From positions 84,532,142 to 84,596,141 of the forward strand of contig CM049306.1 of assembly GCA_026874595.1 (NCBI GenBank): a stretch of 64,000 bases of DNA, written 5' to 3'. Below, piece after piece: positions 61,598 to 64,000 of the stretch. The position numbers and the translations under genes were made by a program. Positions within the stretch are counted from its first letter, which is position 1; every line of letters starts with the position of its first letter. The notes under the pieces were generated by a model. It ran no database searches, had not been told where the DNA came from, and was given only the letters and a program-made list of their open reading frames with translations. The DNA comes from Sipunculus nudus. Taxonomy: Eukaryota; Annelida; Sipuncula; Golfingiida; Sipunculidae.

Positions 61598-64000
61598 CTA
61601 GACATTTCTTGGCACCGCAGGTGCCAGAGTATCCCCAGACATAGTAGGCCCCCCTTCTTCAAGAACAGACCCCCATTTTTAGCAGCATATACTGACACTT
61701 GGCATATTTATTGTTTATTCCATCTAACGATCCACAATCTTGTTGAAGATGTTGGTCCTGTGACCTTGATCTTTTAAAAGATGTGTCCTGTGACCTTGAC
61801 CTTTGATCTCATAACCCCAAAATCAATTTGGGTCTTGCTTTTCCAATGGGACATATGCAAGTCAAGTTTGAAATCTATATATCAATAAAGCAGGAATTAT
61901 CATCCAGAAACTTATTTTTGGATAGATGGCTCCTGTGACCTTCACCTTTGACCTCAAAATTGATAGTGTTCTTCCTCTCTTGGCAGGAGAACTATATGTG
62001 CAAGATGAAAGATATGAGATAAAATGTTTGGCTGAAAATGCATCCACATCTTTTTAAAGATGTGTCCTGTGACCTTGACCTTTGACCTCATGACCCCAAA
62101 ATCAATTTTGGTCTTACTTTTCCAATGGGACATATACAAGTCAAGTTTGAAATCCATACATCAATAAAAGCAGGAATTATCATCCAGAAACTAATTTTTG
62201 GACATATGGCTCCTGTGACCTTCATCTTTGACCTTGTGACCTCAAAATTGATAGGGGTCTTCCACTCTTGGCAGGTGAACTATATGTGCAAGAGGAAGGA
62301 TCTGAGATGAATTGTTTGGCTAAAAATGCATCCACAATCTTTTTAAAGAGGTTTCCTGTGACCTTGACCTTTGACCTTATGACCCCAAAATCAATTTGGG
62401 TCTTGCTTTTCTAATGGGTCAATAACAAAGCCAAGTTTGAAATCCATACATCAGTAAAAGATGGAATTAAAATCCAGAAACTAATTTTTGGACAGATGGC
62501 TCCTGTGACCTTCACCTTTGACCTTGTGACCTCAAAACTGATAGGGTTCTTCCTCTCTTGGCAGGTGAACTATATGTGCAAGATGAAAGATCTGAGATGA
62601 AATGTTTGGCTGAAAATGCATCCACATCTTTTTAAAAGATGTGACCTTGACCTTTGACCTCATGACCCCAAAATCAATTTGGGTCTTGCTTTTCCAATGG
62701 GACATATATAAGTCAAGTTTGAAATCCATACATCAATAAAAGCAGGAATTATCATCCAGAAACTAATTTTTGGACATATGGCTCCTGTGACCTTCACCTT
62801 TGACCTTGTGACCTCAAAATTGATAGGGGTCTTCCACTCTTGGCAGGTGAACTATATGTGCAAGATGAAAGATCTGAGATGAATTGTTTGGCTGAAAATG
62901 CATCCACAATCTTTTTATAGAGGTTTCCTGTGACCTTGACCTTTGACCTTATGACCCCAAATTCAATTCCGGTCTTGCTTTTCCAATGGGTCAAATACAA
63001 GTCAAGTTTGAAATCCAAACATCAATAAAAGAAGGAATTATCATCCAGAAACTAATTTTTGGACAGATGGCTCCTGTGACCTTCACCTTTGACCTTGTGA
63101 CCTCAAAACTGATAGGGTTCTTCCTCTCTTGGCAGGTGAACTATATGTGCAAGATGAAAGATCTGAGATGAAATGTTTGGCTGAAAATGCATCCACATCT
63201 TTTTAAAGATGTGACCTTGACCTTTGACCTCATGACCCCAAAATCAATTTGGGTCTTGCTTTTCCAATGGGACATATATAAGTCAAGTTTGAAATCCATA
63301 CATCAATAAAAGCAGGAATTATCATCCAGAAACTAATTTTTGGACATATGGCTCCTGTGACCTTCACCTTTGACCTTGTGACCTCAAAATTGATAGGGGT
63401 CTTCCACTCTTGACAGGTGAACTATATGTGCAAGATGAAAGATCTGAGATGAATTTTTTGGCTGAAAATGCATCCACAATCTTTTTAAAGAGGTTTCCTG
63501 TGACCTTGACCTTTGACCTCATGACCCCAAAATCAATTTGGGTCTTGCTTTTCCAATGGGACATATATAAGTCAAGTTTGAAATCCATACATCAATAAAA
63601 GCAGGAATTATCATCCAGAAACTAATTTTTGGACAGATAGCTCCTGTGGCCTTGACCTTTGACCTTGTGACCCCAAAATTTATATGGATCATCCATTATT
63701 GGCAAGTGAGCTATATATTCAAGATGGTAGACCTGGGATGAAAGTTTGGCTTAAAATGCATCCACAGTATCTTTTAAAATGCCAGTCCAGTGACCTTGAC
63801 CTTTGACCTCATGACCCTAGAACCTATAGGGTTCTTACTTTAGTGGTTGGCCATACATAAGTCATGTTTGAAATCCATATGGCTATCAACACTGGAGATA
63901 TCATAAAAGGTGTGTGATATTCACCATATATGGCAATATTCAAGGTCAAGGCAACTATCATAGGAAAGGTCATGACCCCAATTTAAATAAGCATCATCCC
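61598..64000 (-). mobile_element. Element F: Helitron-like 3' end plus a roughly 290-bp tandem array running off the window
   Basis: On the minus strand it ends with hairpin TGGCACC-tgc-GGTGCCA (plus 61610-61626), AGAAATGT and CTAG (plus 61598-61601) followed by T. To the right, units of about 285-290 bp repeat to the window edge (ACTAATTTTTGGAC at about 62190, 62480, 62765, 63050, 63340, 63620). Each is made of two diverged halves of about 145 bp, both starting GTGACCTT(G/C)ACCTTTGACC. Outer units (61630-61900 and 63640-64000) are more diverged than central ones. Confidence 0.8.

Overview
This is eukaryotic, AT-rich, repeat-dense animal DNA. Intron-rich genes with GT-AG splice sites, a protostome-type TRPV channel, and interspersed repeats with GTCC-rich heads and internal tandem repeats point to a mollusc, most likely a bivalve. 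That assignment is inference from repeat style, not from a marker gene.

Two protein-coding genes are supported, and they converge. (1) On the + strand, four exons between 340 and 19212 encode the C-terminal 401 residues of a TRPV channel of the Inactive/OSM-9 type: pore helix and filter, S6, TRP box and a long basic/serine-rich tail. The 5' part lies before the window. (2) On the - strand, sixteen exons between 56206 and 42035 encode the last 759 residues of the replicative helicase subunit MCM2. Every junction keeps frame, and all AAA+ motifs are present. The N-terminal roughly 140 residues are not seen. I reconstructed the exon borders by hand; codon counts and phases close exactly at every junction whose two exons both lie in the window.

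Almost everything else is mobile-element-derived. At least four families (called A-D here) share one layout: a short 5' inverted repeat, a body usually of tandem repeats, the same repeat inverted near the 3' end, then a hairpin and a terminus abutting T-rich DNA. This is the layout described for non-autonomous Helentrons (HINEs, including bivalve pearl-like elements). Families E, F and G show a Helitron-like 3' end (hairpin, about 8-10 nt, CTAG, then T). They are nested: B in A, B in C, D in B, E in D, and a TA-flanked MITE in C.

Layout: 1-19850 TRPV 3' half with a 16.3-kb intron full of repeats; 19850-41740 intergenic repeat field; 41740-56206 MCM2 with a 1.7-kb family-A element in one intron; 56207-61597 repeats, a 73-bp tandem array and a decayed transposase-like reading frame; 61598-64000 a roughly 290-bp satellite-like array packed with AGGTCA half-sites.

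The most notable signals are a 77-bp tandem array made from the 3' end of a TRPV exon with its own splice donor (16887-17646), the shared element grammar with interchangeable cores, and the nuclear-receptor-site-rich array at the right edge.
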